From Ostrinia nubilalis (Eukaryota > Arthropoda > Insecta > Lepidoptera > Crambidae), in contig NC_087100.1 of the NCBI RefSeq assembly GCF_963855985.1, positions 3,383,001-3,447,000 of the forward strand: a DNA stretch of 64,000 nucleotides. Direction: 5' to 3'. Shown here in pieces: positions 34,204-45,270 of the stretch; within the stretch, counting starts at the first letter, position 1; each line of letters starts with the position of its first letter. A program made the position numbers and the translations under genes. The notes under the pieces are model-generated. The model saw nothing but the letters and a program-made list of their open reading frames with translations. It ran no database searches and had not been told where the DNA came from.

Positions 34204-34489
34204 TTTGTAATCAGTATCCAAAATTTTTAATAAGCTCTATAGAACAATTCAATACCACTTTATCTTATTTTTTTTTAATGTGACAGGAGGCAAACGAACA
34301 AACGGATCACCTGTTGGTAAATGATTACCGTCGCCCATAGACACCCGCAGACCCAGGGGCATTACAGGTGTTATTTTTAATTGTGGTATTTTCGCGAAGA
34401 AACATATTGAAAATATAAATTGTTTTCTTCACGTAAATCGATTAAGTTACAGATTCTGACTAGCTCCTAATTTGGATACTGATTGCAAA
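34204..34489. mobile_element. TIR MITE carrying a nested retroposon
   Basis: TTTGTAATCAGTATCCAAA at the left and its complement (one mismatch) at 34471-34489. A poly(T)-led insertion sits inside. Confidence 0.7.
34265..34378 (-). mobile_element. Short LINE/SINE fragment with poly(A), minus
   Basis: Body GTGACAGGAGGCAAACGAAC, CGGATCACCTGTTGGTAA, GGGGCATTACAGGTG is a repeat I know as very common in Lepidoptera. TTATTTTT at both borders (34265-34272, 34371-34378) may be an 8-bp target duplication, though the left one merges with the T run. Confidence 0.7.
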
Positions 34490-34690
34490 GGCCTAGTAAA
34501 TAAATAACGTAATAATTTTTCTACTTGTATTTATCTAGTGCAGTTGTTTTGGAGTCAATTATAGTTTTTTTACACTAATAGATTCTATTCAGGTAGAAAA
34601 TAGCGTCTGAGCGCGTCATAATTCAATTGTATCATCTGACTGCACGTACTCTATGAACAATTCTGACATAAAATCTATTGTCGAACAAAA

Positions 34691-34817
34691 GCTGGGTTGC
34701 ACCATCTTACTTCAACTTTGACAAGTGTCAAAAGTCTGTCTAACTCCATACAAAAAACACCGGTTATCGCCAAAGCTACGGTCAAAGTTAGGTCACGTCA
34801 GGTGGTGCAACTCAGCC
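34691..34817. mobile_element. MITE family A, copy 3
   Basis: GCTGGGTTGCACCATCTTAC to GGTGGTGCAACTCAGCC. It has a small extra block (TCACGTCAGG) before the right end, unlike the other copies. Confidence 0.85.
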
Positions 34818-35284
34818 AAAGAAAAAATTCATTTTGATCGCTAATGTCAGTTTGTAGCGAGTGACACAACCTCCCCGTCTGAAGGCCAGCGGCCGACTGC
34901 CGCCCGCACCCCGCGAAGGCCCCCTCAACAGCAAAACGTTCGGAATTTATCAAAAGTAAAATTTATGAATGAAAGTAATGTTCGATTGAAAAACGCAACG
35001 TGTCAATTAAAGATTAAAGAATTCCTAATCTATTCGTGCAAAAATCTTTTAAATTAACATAGCCGTTTTGGAGGAGTAGGGAATTTAAGTAAAAAATCGA
35101 TGTCCCGTATTTATTTTTTTAATCCAAAACAAAGAGACGTAGCGAAAATTCAAACGTCACAAATGTAGTCCTGGAACTGTTGTATAACATATATTTTTTT
35201 CAACTATTTCTATCGAGCAGTAAAAGAGGAGTAGGCTTTACAAAATGCCCATTTGGCGCGGATTGAGGACTCTAATCGCCTTAA

Positions 35285-35865
35285 ACTAATGTAAGTGCGA
35301 AAACACTATTTTATTAGAGAGAAGTGAAAGACATTATCGTTAGAACCATTTTATTAAAACAGACTGGTAAAAATACTTGTACAATGAGTGGTAAGGTCTT
35401 CATAAAATTTTGAGGTGAAATTAAATGTATTTTTCAGGACAGCTTTAGCTTTTAGCAATTTGATCAATCCTTACACAAACACATAGAATGTAACTTAAAA
35501 ATTAAAAAATAATTGCCTAGTAGCATAGAATTTGATTTCATGAATATAATTTTTTATTCAAATATCTTTTAAAGAGATAAATGAAGATAATTACTGAAAA
35601 TAGCTCCTTGCCTTTCAGTCGATTCATACTTACCGTATGTTAGTTTCGTATCTTCCAAATACCATCAATCAATTCAGTTAATGCATTCTATAATGTAGGT
35701 ACACAGGTGTACAAGAACATACACAGATCAATCAAATACCTTATTGGACAAGGACAAGGGACGCAAATACCTTTTTTGCCGTACAAAAATCGAATATGCA
35801 AATATAACACTTTGCAACTTGCACTCCCTTGCATAAATCCCTCCAGTACGTGGATCTAGGTTTGA
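35285..35865. other. No gene seen
   Basis: AT-rich, unassigned. Confidence 0.5.
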
Positions 35866-36158
35866 ATAGGGCTAGGGTTGCTAGCCGGACATGTTTGGCT
35901 TTTTACGGACTTGTCCGGCCTGTCCGGCTTTTGTTACTTACGCTTTTTATGTAGCTGTGCCGCGCCAGTCGAAAGTCGAGCCACAGAATAAATGAAGCAC
36001 ACAGTATTTACTAATGTGCTTATACAATTTGCACTCCTTTTCCCCCTCCCCTCCCCCCTGAGACATGGCAAAAAGGTATGTCCGGCTTTTAGGGTACAAT
36101 GTCCGGCCAAATTAAGCACCGAGTCCGGCTTTTGTGTTTTTGGCAACCCTATAGGGCT
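35866..36158. mobile_element. hAT-like MITE, 8-bp duplication ATAGGGCT
   Basis: The element 35874-36150 begins AGGGTTGCTAGCCGGAC and ends with an inverted GGCAACCCT. ATAGGGCT lies on both sides (35866-35873, 36151-36158). Several GTCCGGCTTTT words occur inside in both halves. The terminus (AGGGTTGCCA) and 8-bp duplication fit hAT. Confidence 0.8.
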
Positions 36159-36489
36159 GAACGTTGCTTTTTAGACGTGACGTGTAAATATTGGCAAAAG
36201 TTAGCCGCGGTGCAAAATATTGTGACATCGTCGGTAAATATGTTAGTTTCCAGCAAAATAAACGCTCATTTTAGAATATTTCTGTCAGGAGAATGTAGGT
36301 TTAAATTGAAAATGTTCTTTAGTTATTTATACTTTAATGCTTGGGGTATAATAAAAGAGTATGATATAGAGTTTAAGTTTTATAATTAAAGTTTGTCAGG
36401 TCTTGGTGGTTGAAAGATTAAAAATTGGCGCATTCAGGTACAATTGGTAGCTAGTTGTTTACCTGGCCAGAGGTTATTGACATTAACCC

Positions 36490-36683
36490 CCGGTTCACAC
36501 ATGTCCCCGTTATACTGTTCCGTTTTATCGTTTACTTTTTTTTTTCGTCGATGGCGTATGACATACGCCGTATGTAGTTGTAGGAGCGACTTCACACATG
36601 ACACAGTATTCTGTATACAGTAATACATACAAAAAACGTACACGATAAAACGGAACAGTAAAACGGAGACATGTGTGAACCGG
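36490..36683. mobile_element. MITE with ~40-bp TIRs (CCGGTTCACACATGT)
   Basis: CCGGTTCACACATGTCCCCG at the left and CGGAGACATGTGTGAACCGG at the right; the arms continue with CTGTTCCGTTTTATCGT. It directly precedes MITE A copy 4. Confidence 0.85.
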
Positions 36684-36688
36684 CCGTA

Positions 36689-36808
36689 AGGCTGAGTTGC
36701 ACCATCTTACTTTAACTTTGACAGGCGTCAAAAATGTGTCTAACTCCATACAAAAAGCTCCGGTTATTGTTACTGTTACGGTTAAAACAAGGTGGTGTGA
36801 CTCAGCCT
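36689..36808. mobile_element. MITE family A, copy 4
   Basis: GGCTGAGTTGCACCATCTTA to GTGGTGTGACTCAGCC, with TAA on both sides. Confidence 0.88.
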
Positions 36809-37203
36809 AAGTGGTTTCAAAATCTTACCTACTACAACAGACACTACACTAGTCACGTTCAAATTCTAACATATTTATATTTTCCTCGGAATTTCTCATA
36901 CTGAAAAGATATAAATCGTTTAGGTATAAGATGATCATTCAATCCTCAATTGCCCTAGTCATTTGGAAAACACAATCCTGTAAAAAATTCTCAGTAATAT
37001 TTCAACATGCCTAATAATACATTAATCTTTCGATTTGACATGCCAAGTCATCCCAGATTAAAGCGATGAAAATAATTTAAGGAGCATGAAAAATCTTTCA
37101 GTTTTCTGTCTAAAATATAAAGGTCCCATCTTTTCAGTATGGCACCGATCGGTTTCCGATAAAACCTACATAGCTAGGTTTTAGTAGTCATACGTGTGTC
37201 ATA
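36809..37203. other. No gene seen
   Basis: Unassigned. Confidence 0.45.
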
Positions 37204-37597
37204 TCTAAATATATAAAAGGAGAAACTGACTGACTGACTGACAGATCAACGCACAGCCTTAACGGCTAAACGTAGGCACTTGAAATTTGGAAGGGACGTA
37301 GTTTAGGTACCGTAGAGGTGCACTAAGAAAGGAATTCCCGAAATTCCCACGGGAACGGGAATTAGCGGGAAAATTCTTTTGTATGAAAAATCTAAACCGC
37401 TTAAGTTAGACGCTTGAAATTTGGTATACAGGTACCTTAGTAAACTTAAAGCTTAGTTACAACAGGATATCGCAAAATTCCCACGGAAACGGGAGTTAGC
37501 GGGAAAAAACATTTGTATGAAAAAAATCTAAACCGCTTAAGATAGATGAAGGGGGTAAAACGGGATCCACGCGAACGAAGTCGCGGGCGGCCGCTAG
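37204..37597 (+). mobile_element. Complete Helitron-like element
   Basis: Starts TCTAAATATATAAAAGGAG and has GACTGACTGACTGAC. A block with AACGGGAATTAGCGGGAAAA occurs twice as a ~150-bp diverged duplication. It ends GTCGCGGGCGGCCGCTAG. Its middle matches the window-edge copy at 1-137. Confidence 0.88.
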
Positions 37598-37607
37598 CTA
37601 TCATCTA

Positions 37608-37809
37608 TCTATCTATACAAATAAAAATGAATTGATGTTCGTTGGTCTGATTAAAACTCGAGAACGGCTGGGCCGATTGAGCTGATTTTGGTTTTAAAAT
37701 GTTTGTCGTAGTCCAGGGTAGGTCTAAACGGTGAGTAAATACGCGCACGATATTGTTTTTCTGTGACAGACAAAATTCCACGCGGGCCAAGCCGCGGGCG
37801 GAAAGCTAG
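37608..37809 (+). mobile_element. Second Helitron-like element, head to tail
   Basis: Starts near TCTATCTATACAAATAAAAA, has ACTCGAGAACGGCTGGGCCG, and ends GCCGCGGGCGGAAAGCTAG plus T. It begins within about ten bases of the previous Helitron's end. Confidence 0.88.
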
Positions 37810-38042
37810 TTCATAATATAATCTTGAAATAGGTCAAGAAAGATAGGTCTTTTCAGTCTCAAAGTCCGGTGCTCAGAGATTTTGATTTTATAATGCGATA
37901 TGAGCTAGCTATTTAAGTTTTCCTTCTACAAATAATATGTAAAAGAGAAGCTTAATTTCTGCAATAGGCGAACCAATCATCTACACGGCTGCAGTCATTA
38001 TAGTCAAAATTGCATACACTAGTTTATTTACGAAATTCTAAG

Positions 38043-38162
38043 ATTGGGTTGCACCATCTTACTTTAACTTTGACAAACGTCAAAAATCTGTCAAACTTCA
38101 TACAAAAAGCACCGGTTATCGTCATAGTTACCGTTAAAGTTAGGTGGTGCAACTCAGCCTAA
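38043..38162. mobile_element. MITE family A, copy 5
   Basis: GATTGGGTTGCACCATCTTA to GGTGGTGCAACTCAGCC, with TAA outside both ends. Confidence 0.88.
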
Positions 38163-38173
38163 GTTTATACTGG

Positions 38174-38560
38174 ATGCTAGTGGCCAGTCTAGGGACCAAA
38201 GTCGGTGGAAGATTGAAGAGGAGGCCTATGTTCGAAGACGAACCACAAAAGCTTCTATTAGATAGAGTTAGAAGTATAAACTCACATAAAATTGATATCA
38301 ATTTATGCCACAATTTGAAATACATATTAAAAACTGCTAATTTAAACAATCACTGTTCATGTTTTCAGTCCCTTTTACCACAGCAACCTTTATTGAAACC
38401 AGTTTCTAACCGTGATCATCGCGTGCGGGGAATCCCAATTAACGGACTTGGCACAAGTTCAGTAATTTACAAACTCCAGGATTGGCTTATTCATTGCCGG
38501 AAACAAGGGACCAATCTCACTCGACCTAATTTCTTTGAATGGGCATTGTTGGCTCGTTAG
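38174..38560 (+). CDS. Open frame of 128 codons, unknown
   Basis: From ATG 38174 to TAG 38560. It reads LGTKVGGRLKRRPMFEDEPQ, later QKLLLDRVRSINSHKIDINL and GIPINGLGTSSVIYKLQDW, ending EWALLAR. This is the longest frame in the window that is not inside an identified repeat, which is improbable but not impossible by chance in AT-rich DNA. It starts just after a MITE. No signal peptide, membrane segment or known domain is apparent, and I see no splice junctions that would make it an exon. It could be an orphan retro-element or gene relic. Confidence 0.25.
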   Translation: MLVASLGTKVGGRLKRRPMFEDEPQKLLLDRVRSINSHKIDINLCHNLKYILKTANLNNHCSCFQSLLPQQPLLKPVSNRDHRVRGIPINGLGTSSVIYKLQDWLIHCRKQGTNLTRPNFFEWALLAR

Positions 38561-39077
38561 GCTTGGTTAATTAATGCCAATATACGATATAATTATGTAC
38601 GTACATGTCGGCTTTCTTGTACGAGTATTGTCAGGCGAATTTACGATATGAATACAGTTCTTTGCTCGTTAATATAAAGGCATAAGGAAAAATAGTTAAT
38701 AGTATTTTACCATATTTTTAGCATTTCCGTAAGGATTTTAAGAACTCATCAACGGGTCATTAAATCTCCACTACACAGGAGGACCTTTACTAATTTTCCA
38801 GAGGCAAAAGATGCAGAGGAACATATTTAAAATAACGTTTTGGATAGGTACTTATTTATCTCAGTGATACGAAAGACTTAAACAATTATTCAAAACATTT
38901 TTAAATAGTCAAACATTTCCCGTGACACCAGAATTTTCCCAGCCAACATAAATTATCTAACAAAAAACAATTTCATACATCAAAAGCGGCCTCATTTGTT
39001 ACCGCGCCACTTGTTGAAGTCAAATGCACAGAAGCAGCCTTTTTAAAAATATTTCTGTCAACAAAAATAGGTTAGTT
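38561..39077. other. No gene seen
   Basis: AT-rich, unassigned. Confidence 0.5.
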
Positions 39078-39219
39078 GTACGCACAGACAGCGTCAAATA
39101 TTTCGTAACACCCAAAGTGGCCAAAAAGATAACAACAACCTTATTCCAATGTAACAAAGACATGTTGCGAGCCTTTTGATTACTTTGGGTGTCACTAACT
39201 ATTTGACGCTGACTGTACA
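39078..39219. mobile_element. MITE family B, copy 2
   Basis: ACAGCGTCAAATATTTCG on the left, ATTTGACGCTGACTGTAC on the right, and the same AACACCCAAAGTGGCC core as 10387-10525. Confidence 0.8.
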
Positions 39220-40341
39220 AAGTTGCCATGCAATATCCAGTTTTGTGTCTAAGGAGAAAAAAAGGAGCCAGCTACTGTGATATAGTTTTAAAATGTGAGC
39301 TAATATAATTATTTTAAAAATTGTTTTAAGAGTTGGATCTGATACAAATTTTATGAAACTTGAAAAAATCTATTACCTCAGGTGAGAATTCAACCTGAGA
39401 CAGTCGCTGACGACTGTTCTTGTAAGCTGTATTTCTTAACGTTTAAAAGCAAATGTAATCGCTTCTTCTTTTGCATCTTACTTACTTCGACTTTTAAGGC
39501 TCTTGGATTCTTATCGTTACACTTATTTCGACACTAACTACTTTTACTTTGCGCCAACGATGATTGAAGCCTTGATTGAAGCCTTCCCCATTAGCCTCGA
39601 GACATGTCTAGTCTAGACGCCTTTTTTCCCAATTTCCCGCGGGAACTCACTCGGATACAATGAAAAAGTTATAAGATAAGATTATAGATAAGATTTATTT
39701 GTGTTAGATAGTTCGATAAACAGTCATAATAAGTATTAACGGTATGCTGTAAGATATTAAAAATGGTTTATTATTGGGAGCTAATTCGCTCACAATTGAA
39801 ACATTCCGATCATGTTCATGACTAACACATTATTATTTTTTTCAATTTTTATTTTATTTACTAAAACAATGAATGAAAGGGAAATTGCACGTGACTCAAC
39901 AAGTCAACAAATTGAGGATCGTACTTTCCACAGAGACATCCTGTTTTTTGCAGGACCCCGCTTAGTAGAATACGTGTTTAAATATTAACATTCATCCAGT
40001 TTGCAGTGACCCGAATCGAATTTTCAATTCAAATACACCATTAAAAACTTTAGTAGAATCTATTTTAATTAAGTTAATAAAAAGTTTCGGTCGCTTCTAT
40101 TCTATTTTTTTTTACGTTCCTTAAAAGGGGATGCACGAGAAATACTTGGAATTTTTATGTGAAAACGTGTTTAATAATACTGAGGCATAATTATTGATGT
40201 TGCAATTAGTATTATTATATTATTAATTGGTTTGGGACTTGTTTAGTATGATATATCGCTAATATGCATAATCTTTCCTCGTAACTTAAATAAAAAGATA
40301 CACACTCGTTAAACGGCAGTTTAAAGTGACATTTCCATACT
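39220..40341. other. No gene seen
   Basis: AT-rich. A CCTGTTTTTTGCAGGAC palindrome near 39940 resembles the ends of the element at 41583. Confidence 0.5.
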
Positions 40342-40464
40342 AAGGCTAAGTTGCACCACCTCATTTTAACCGTAACATTGACAATAACCGGTGCTTTTTG
40401 TATGGAGTTTGACAGTTTTTTGCCGTTTGTCAAAGTTAAAGTAAGATGGTGCAACTCAGCCTAA
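40342..40464. mobile_element. MITE family A, copy 6
   Basis: GGCTAAGTTGCACCACC to GATGGTGCAACTCAGCC, with TAA on both sides; core orientation like copy 1. Confidence 0.88.
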
Positions 40465-41498
40465 ACGTCCACTTTTAACAAGTGTTCAACGAGTGAATAA
40501 CTTTTATTAGATAAGGGGTTAAAATAAGCATTTCCAATATTTAAAAATCTATTAACGCATATCTACAATCACTATTATTACGAGTATAAAAATACTAATA
40601 AATCTATAACAAAGTTTTAAGGATTTTTATTGGTTACTTTGACATTTCAAACTTTCTTTCTAGGAACTTCCGAAGCTCATTAGCAGCAAATAAAACTTAG
40701 CGGATTCCCAGAATACTTCAATTATTGTTAACTATTATTATTTAATTTTGTATAATTAAGAAGCTAAAAATACTCTTAAAAATCAAGAAAGCAGAAAATA
40801 AATACTAAATATCAGTCAAGCGTTTAAACAGAATCGTTTTGAGCTAATTATGTACTTCTTACGAGTACCTACTTCTTTTATTTCTGAATTTTTTAACTCA
40901 GTCATTTTCGTAATTTTTTACTTTGTAAGTGGTTCCACTTCAAGTACTTTTTTATTTTACGTCTTTTTTGCTTTCTTACGCCTTGATAGATAGTTATTAG
41001 TTTTGTCATAATATAATAAGAGTAATTTATCAATTAATTTATATGATCCTCAAAAATCTAATTGTAGAGGTTTTTCTCCTAGTTATTCGGGTTTTTCTTT
41101 TATCAGTGCGTAAAACACTTTATTAAATAGCATAGCGTACCTTTTACCGCAAAACAATCCAACTAGCTAACAACTAAGTTATTTATCTACTGCCAAATTG
41201 GTCCATATTCAATCTACACTACACTTCTGCTACCAATAGCGTAATTATTTCTCGAGTAAATACTCTGGTGCCCAAATAGGCAATTTTCGGCTATCATGTT
41301 TGCCCTCAGGGGTATAAGCGTGAGGGCCAGTGCCAATCTTCGTTATTGAGGATTGTTTGGGCATACGGGCCCAGTGGACTGATACAAAGGCAAATGAAAG
41401 AAATAGCTGGTCAACCGTGCTTTCGATAAGGTTGCAAATGTGGTGAAATTGGACTTTATGAGGAAGAATAGGGAAAAGATAAACTTAGATACGATTAG
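40465..41498. other. No gene seen
   Basis: AT-rich, unassigned. Confidence 0.5.
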
Positions 41499-41537
41499 GA
41501 CGTTTGTCAAAGTTAAAGTAAGATGATGCAACTCAGC
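41499..41537. mobile_element. MITE family A, copy 7 (one end only)
   Basis: Only the right ~40 bp remains (CGTTTGTCAAAGTTAAAGTA, GATGCAACTCAGC). Confidence 0.8.
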
Positions 41538-41582
41538 ACTCAGACACAGATGTTTTATCTCCAAGCAAGCAATGCTTTGTGT

Positions 41583-41967
41583 AAGGGCTCGTTCCCACGG
41601 CAATTCAGTTTTGCAGGATCCGTTAACGCAGGGTCCTGCAAAACTTTTTTTTTTGCGTCAGGAAAATGTACGTGAGAACAAACTTGTGTGGTGTTTAAAA
41701 TTCGTAAATCAAATCAAATCAAATCAATTTATCTATGAAAATGTGGGTAAAAATTAAGATGAGAATGAACATGAAAAAAGCACAAACACATTTACCATCA
41801 CTGGCATACAAATGTTATTGAATAAATATTGAAAATCAAATTACAAATTCAACCGGATCGGTTTTTTGCGGGACAATGTAAACGGGATAATACTACTTCT
41901 AAACGGTATCCTGCAAAAAATAGTTCCTGCAAAAAACGGGATGTCCCCGTGTTGGTCCCATTGCCTT
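41583..41967. mobile_element. Possible TIR element with TTTTGCAGGAT words
   Basis: The left AAGGGCTCGTTCCCACGGC and right GGTCCCATTGCCTT are imperfectly inverted. GCAGGATCC-type words recur in both halves, with a (AAATC)n run in the middle (about 41707-41727). Termini are uncertain. Confidence 0.4.
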
Positions 41968-42417
41968 AATTTTATTATACGAAATGTTGTATTGTTGCAA
42001 ATGACGACATCGATTTTGTGTGTATCAATCTTATAAGCACATCAAAAATTCGTAATTCGCGTTGCCTTGTAATTTACCTACATCATAAATAAATACTTTT
42101 TGTTTAATTTATACTAATTCTACGCCACAAGCGCTCGCTTTTAGTAGATCTGTCATGGCTAACGACCTTTCATAACTTAAGTGTTACCTAAGTACCCTTT
42201 ACAGATGTCCCTGGAATACGTCTCTGTATCTTCAAATGAAGTTGGTGAAACATTACGAGCTGGCTTGATGAATATCCTTCCCTTAGCGAACTTATGAGCT
42301 CGTGAGTCCGTGCCTCTTCGAGATATCTAGACGAGAAATTGTTGTTGGTTAGTAAATTAAGTATCGGGTATAAAAAAGTGGTAATACTTGAAAGACTGAT
42401 GCCCGTTTTTACCATCA
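41968..42417. other. No gene seen
   Basis: Unassigned. Confidence 0.45.
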
Positions 42418-42492
42418 ATCCCTAATTTTTAAGTGACACCTATGAAAACAAAATTCCTGTTTCCATAGGGGTCACTTAAATATTAGGGTTCT
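42418..42492. repeat. 75-bp hairpin, ~29-bp arms
   Basis: CCTAATTTTTAAGTGACACC pairs with the downstream GGGTCACTTAAATATTAGG (few mismatches) around a short loop with CAAAATTCC. A very small MITE or hairpin. Confidence 0.75.
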
Positions 42493-42891
42493 ATTGTTGT
42501 AATACAATTTAAAGACCAACGTTTTTTGTTACTGATTTTTTTTTTTCATGCTTTACTTATTACGTCGGAATTATAATGGCTGATGAGATGACCAGTGTTG
42601 AAAGTGCCAAATCCTCTGTTTGCCTTTGGTTAATTGCATAGAGTCGTGTTCCTGTAATATACATTCATCAATCGCAGCATTCAAGTCTTAGGGCGTCATC
42701 CGCCATCTTTGAGTCAAGTAGGCTACTGGTGTTTAAAGTCACGAGTAGACCATGACACTATGACACTGAAAAGACTGACGCTTTAAATATTACTATTTGT
42801 TAAATAGTATTTAAGTAAGGAAGTAGCTACTTAGAACTTACTTAAGCCCTAAGCTTTTTATCCTCAATCCTTTTTTATCAGTGCTCAAAAC
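42493..42891. other. No gene seen
   Basis: Unassigned. Confidence 0.45.
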
Positions 42892-43012
42892 TAAGGCTGG
42901 GCACCATCTTACTTTACGAGTAATTTTAACAAACGTCAAAAATCTGTCAAACTCCATAAAAAAAACACTGATTATGTAACTGTCAAAGCTAGGCGGTGCA
43001 ACTCAGCCTAAA
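42892..43012. mobile_element. MITE family A, copy 8
   Basis: GGCTGGGCACCATCTTAC to GGCGGTGCAACTCAGCC, with TAA both sides. The left end has lost a few bases (GTTG). Confidence 0.85.
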
Positions 43013-43176
43013 GGCCTATTCAAACCTGAGCGATATTCGCTGCCACTGTGGGTAGAGGTACATACCACGTGGTAGCGAATACCGCTTAGGTCTGAACAGT
43101 ATTATTAGTGCATACCCACTGGGTTTTCTCTGCCGCAGACGGTAGCGAATACCACTCAGGTCTGAATAGGCCTTTA
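43010..43176. mobile_element. MITE with AAAGGCCTATTCA termini
   Basis: Left AAAGGCCTATTCAAACCTGA and right CTCAGGTCTGAATAGGCCTT are inverted. Internal GTAGCGAATACC words repeat. It abuts MITE A copy 8, sharing the TAA, so one inserted at the edge of the other. Confidence 0.8.
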
Positions 43177-43456
43177 ATCTGTACAGTCCATCTATCATTA
43201 CCTAAGTGGTATGTATTTACAGACCCTGATTTCGTCTCTGTGCCGAACGAACTAGGTCGACGTTACGACCCCTTGATGGATATCCTTCCTCTCCATTATT
43301 GCGAACTTATGAGGTCGTGGAGAAGTGTGTTTATAAACCTAGTCAAGGAATAATAATATAGAATTGTGACATTTTAGAGCAATCTGTAAAATCACCCTAG
43401 ATTCTATTCTGTGATTTTTCTATTATAACTTTTGGTATTACACTCTAGTAAAGTTT

Positions 43457-43775
43457 GGTCTGTCACAAAAAGATTTCATTGAGCTAAAAACTATCCTATA
43501 TTTTTCCCTGGGACTCAAATTATCTCTCATCGAAATCAATAGTTATTTTGATATTTATAATATTACTAGCTTTCGGCGTGAAATTTTATTTGTCACAGGA
43601 AACGTTATCGCGCGCGTCCCTGTTTCAAAAACCGGGATATAAACTACGCTATGTCCTTTCCCGGGACCCAAACTATCTCTATGCCAAATTTCATAAAAAT
43701 CGGTTCAGTGGTTTAGGCGTGAAAGCGACACAGACAGACAGACAGAGTTACTTTAGCATTTATGATATTAATAAG
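43457..43775 (-). mobile_element. Helitron-like element plus decayed duplicate
   Basis: 43566-43775 is a full minus copy: ACTAGCTTTCGGCG at left, TTTCAAAAACCGGGATA, a short (ACAG)4, and TTTATGATATTAATAAGGA at right. 43457-43535 is an older partial copy of the same family (AAAACTATCCTATATTTTTC) in the same orientation. Confidence 0.8.
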
Positions 43776-44004
43776 GAAGTAAGGATAAGGATGTACCTGT
43801 CTATTAGTAGGTACCAATCCAACCAATCAAAAGCGTCGATTTAAGTTTAAAAGTGAATTAAGTTTTATATTATCCTACTAAGATCTATCTAACACTCATA
43901 TTTCAAAGCAAATAAATATTAATTTCTCGAGTCTCTTTCGATCATTGATGAATTTTCCAGTTAACCCGTCTGGCCAACGTAGAGTGTTAGGTTAAGCCAA
44001 ATCC

Positions 44005-44129
44005 TTAGGCTGAGTTGTACCACCTTATTTTAACCGTAACAATGACAATTACCGGTGCATTTTGTATGGAGTTTGACAGATTTTTGACGTTTGTCAAAGT
44101 TAAAATAAGATGGTGCAACTCAGCCTTAA
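44005..44129. mobile_element. MITE family A, copy 9
   Basis: GGCTGAGTTGTACCACC to GATGGTGCAACTCAGCC with TTA outside both ends; a near-consensus copy. Confidence 0.9.
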
Positions 44130-45070
44130 TTTGCCAGTGGTAAATTACGGTTGTCCTCCTGCAGTGGAGACCTAATGATCATGACAATACACTGGACATA
44201 ACAATTGCTATAAACATTAAATAAATATCCCGGAAATCCAGTAACGTGGACACCCCGTATAACGGTCCTCTTTATACGTCCACTTAAAACGTAAACTAAT
44301 TAATTTTGTTTGATGCAAATGTATGTAAATAACTTAGACTGTCCTTCTTGGGGTGGAATGGAATTTTATTTACAAAGTTGCTCCTTTGATGTGGTGGTTC
44401 TGGAAGGCGGAAATTTAAAAAAGTTGAATAAAGCAAGATTCTTTTAAAAATATCTTCTTTTTTTGGGAGATGGAGACTCTTAAAATATTTTTAATCCAAG
44501 TGTATAATTGCGAAGAAGTAAAGTTTTTCATTTCCTTTATTGTTACCCAAAATAGAAATGTCCAAGGATATTTATTATTTATTATTATTCTTACAATATA
44601 CCTACGTCAAGTAACAAAATAAAAGGCAAAGTGCTGTACTTAAGTGTTATTCAGGACACGATTATGCAATTCACACTAAAGGGTTTGTTAATATTGTTCA
44701 AATTGCTTAATTTATAAAAATAAAAAGGCTTACTTACTTTATAAGGAAAATAGCAAAATTATATCTAATCGGAATGAAGTCAACCAGCAACCAAATGTAA
44801 CAGGCTACAAAATGAAGAGATAATACCCTCGTAAATGAATGGTATATGTAAAGATATGAGTGTTCAAAGGAACCCTAACAATCGGGTGACAAAAAGGCCG
44901 CGCGTGCGATATCATCGGGCTCTGACAGTAAACTCGGGGTCGTAACGAAAATCCAATTTTCGTAGGCACTTGTTAGACCCCTACTATATGTTTGCGAAAA
45001 AATCAAAACGACCAAAAATTGAGCGTTTAAACAAACAATTTAATTCAATTTTATTTATTTTAACCCGTTG
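44130..45070. other. No gene seen
   Basis: AT-rich. 44880-44990 is locally GC-richer (GGCCGCGCGTGCG) but gives no frame or repeat I know. Confidence 0.5.
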
Positions 45071-45270
45071 ACTACGCATTTAGAGGCCCCGTACCCAAAA
45101 ACTTGGCGCGGGACGTCCACAGACGAGCTAGACCGATGACATCATAAAGGTAACAGGAAGGTGCTGGATGCAGGCCGCTACCAACCGGTCAATATGGAAA
45201 TCATCAGAGGCCTATGTTTAGTGGACGTCCTGTGACTGAAATGATGATGATGATGATAACTACGCATTTA
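45071..45270 (+). mobile_element. RTE-type LINE fragment, (ATG)n tail, 12-bp duplication
   Basis: Insert 45083-45258 ends with TGAAATGATGATGATGATGA and contains ATGCAGGCCGCTACCAACC. It lies between direct repeats ACTACGCATTTA (45071-45082, 45259-45270). Heavily mutated coding part. Confidence 0.9.

Larger units (their letters stand above)
33283..35284. mobile_element. TTAA-flanked element with 19-bp perfect TIRs
   Basis: GGCGATTAGAGTCCTCAAT (33287-33305) and its exact complement (35262-35280) are each bordered by TTAA (33283-33286, 35281-35284). A TTAA duplication points to piggyBac or Kolobok-type transposition; the TIR is not the usual CCYT. The ~2.0 kb interior has no transposase and contains two further elements (34204-34489, 34691-34817), so it is an old non-autonomous copy. 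Confidence 0.7.
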
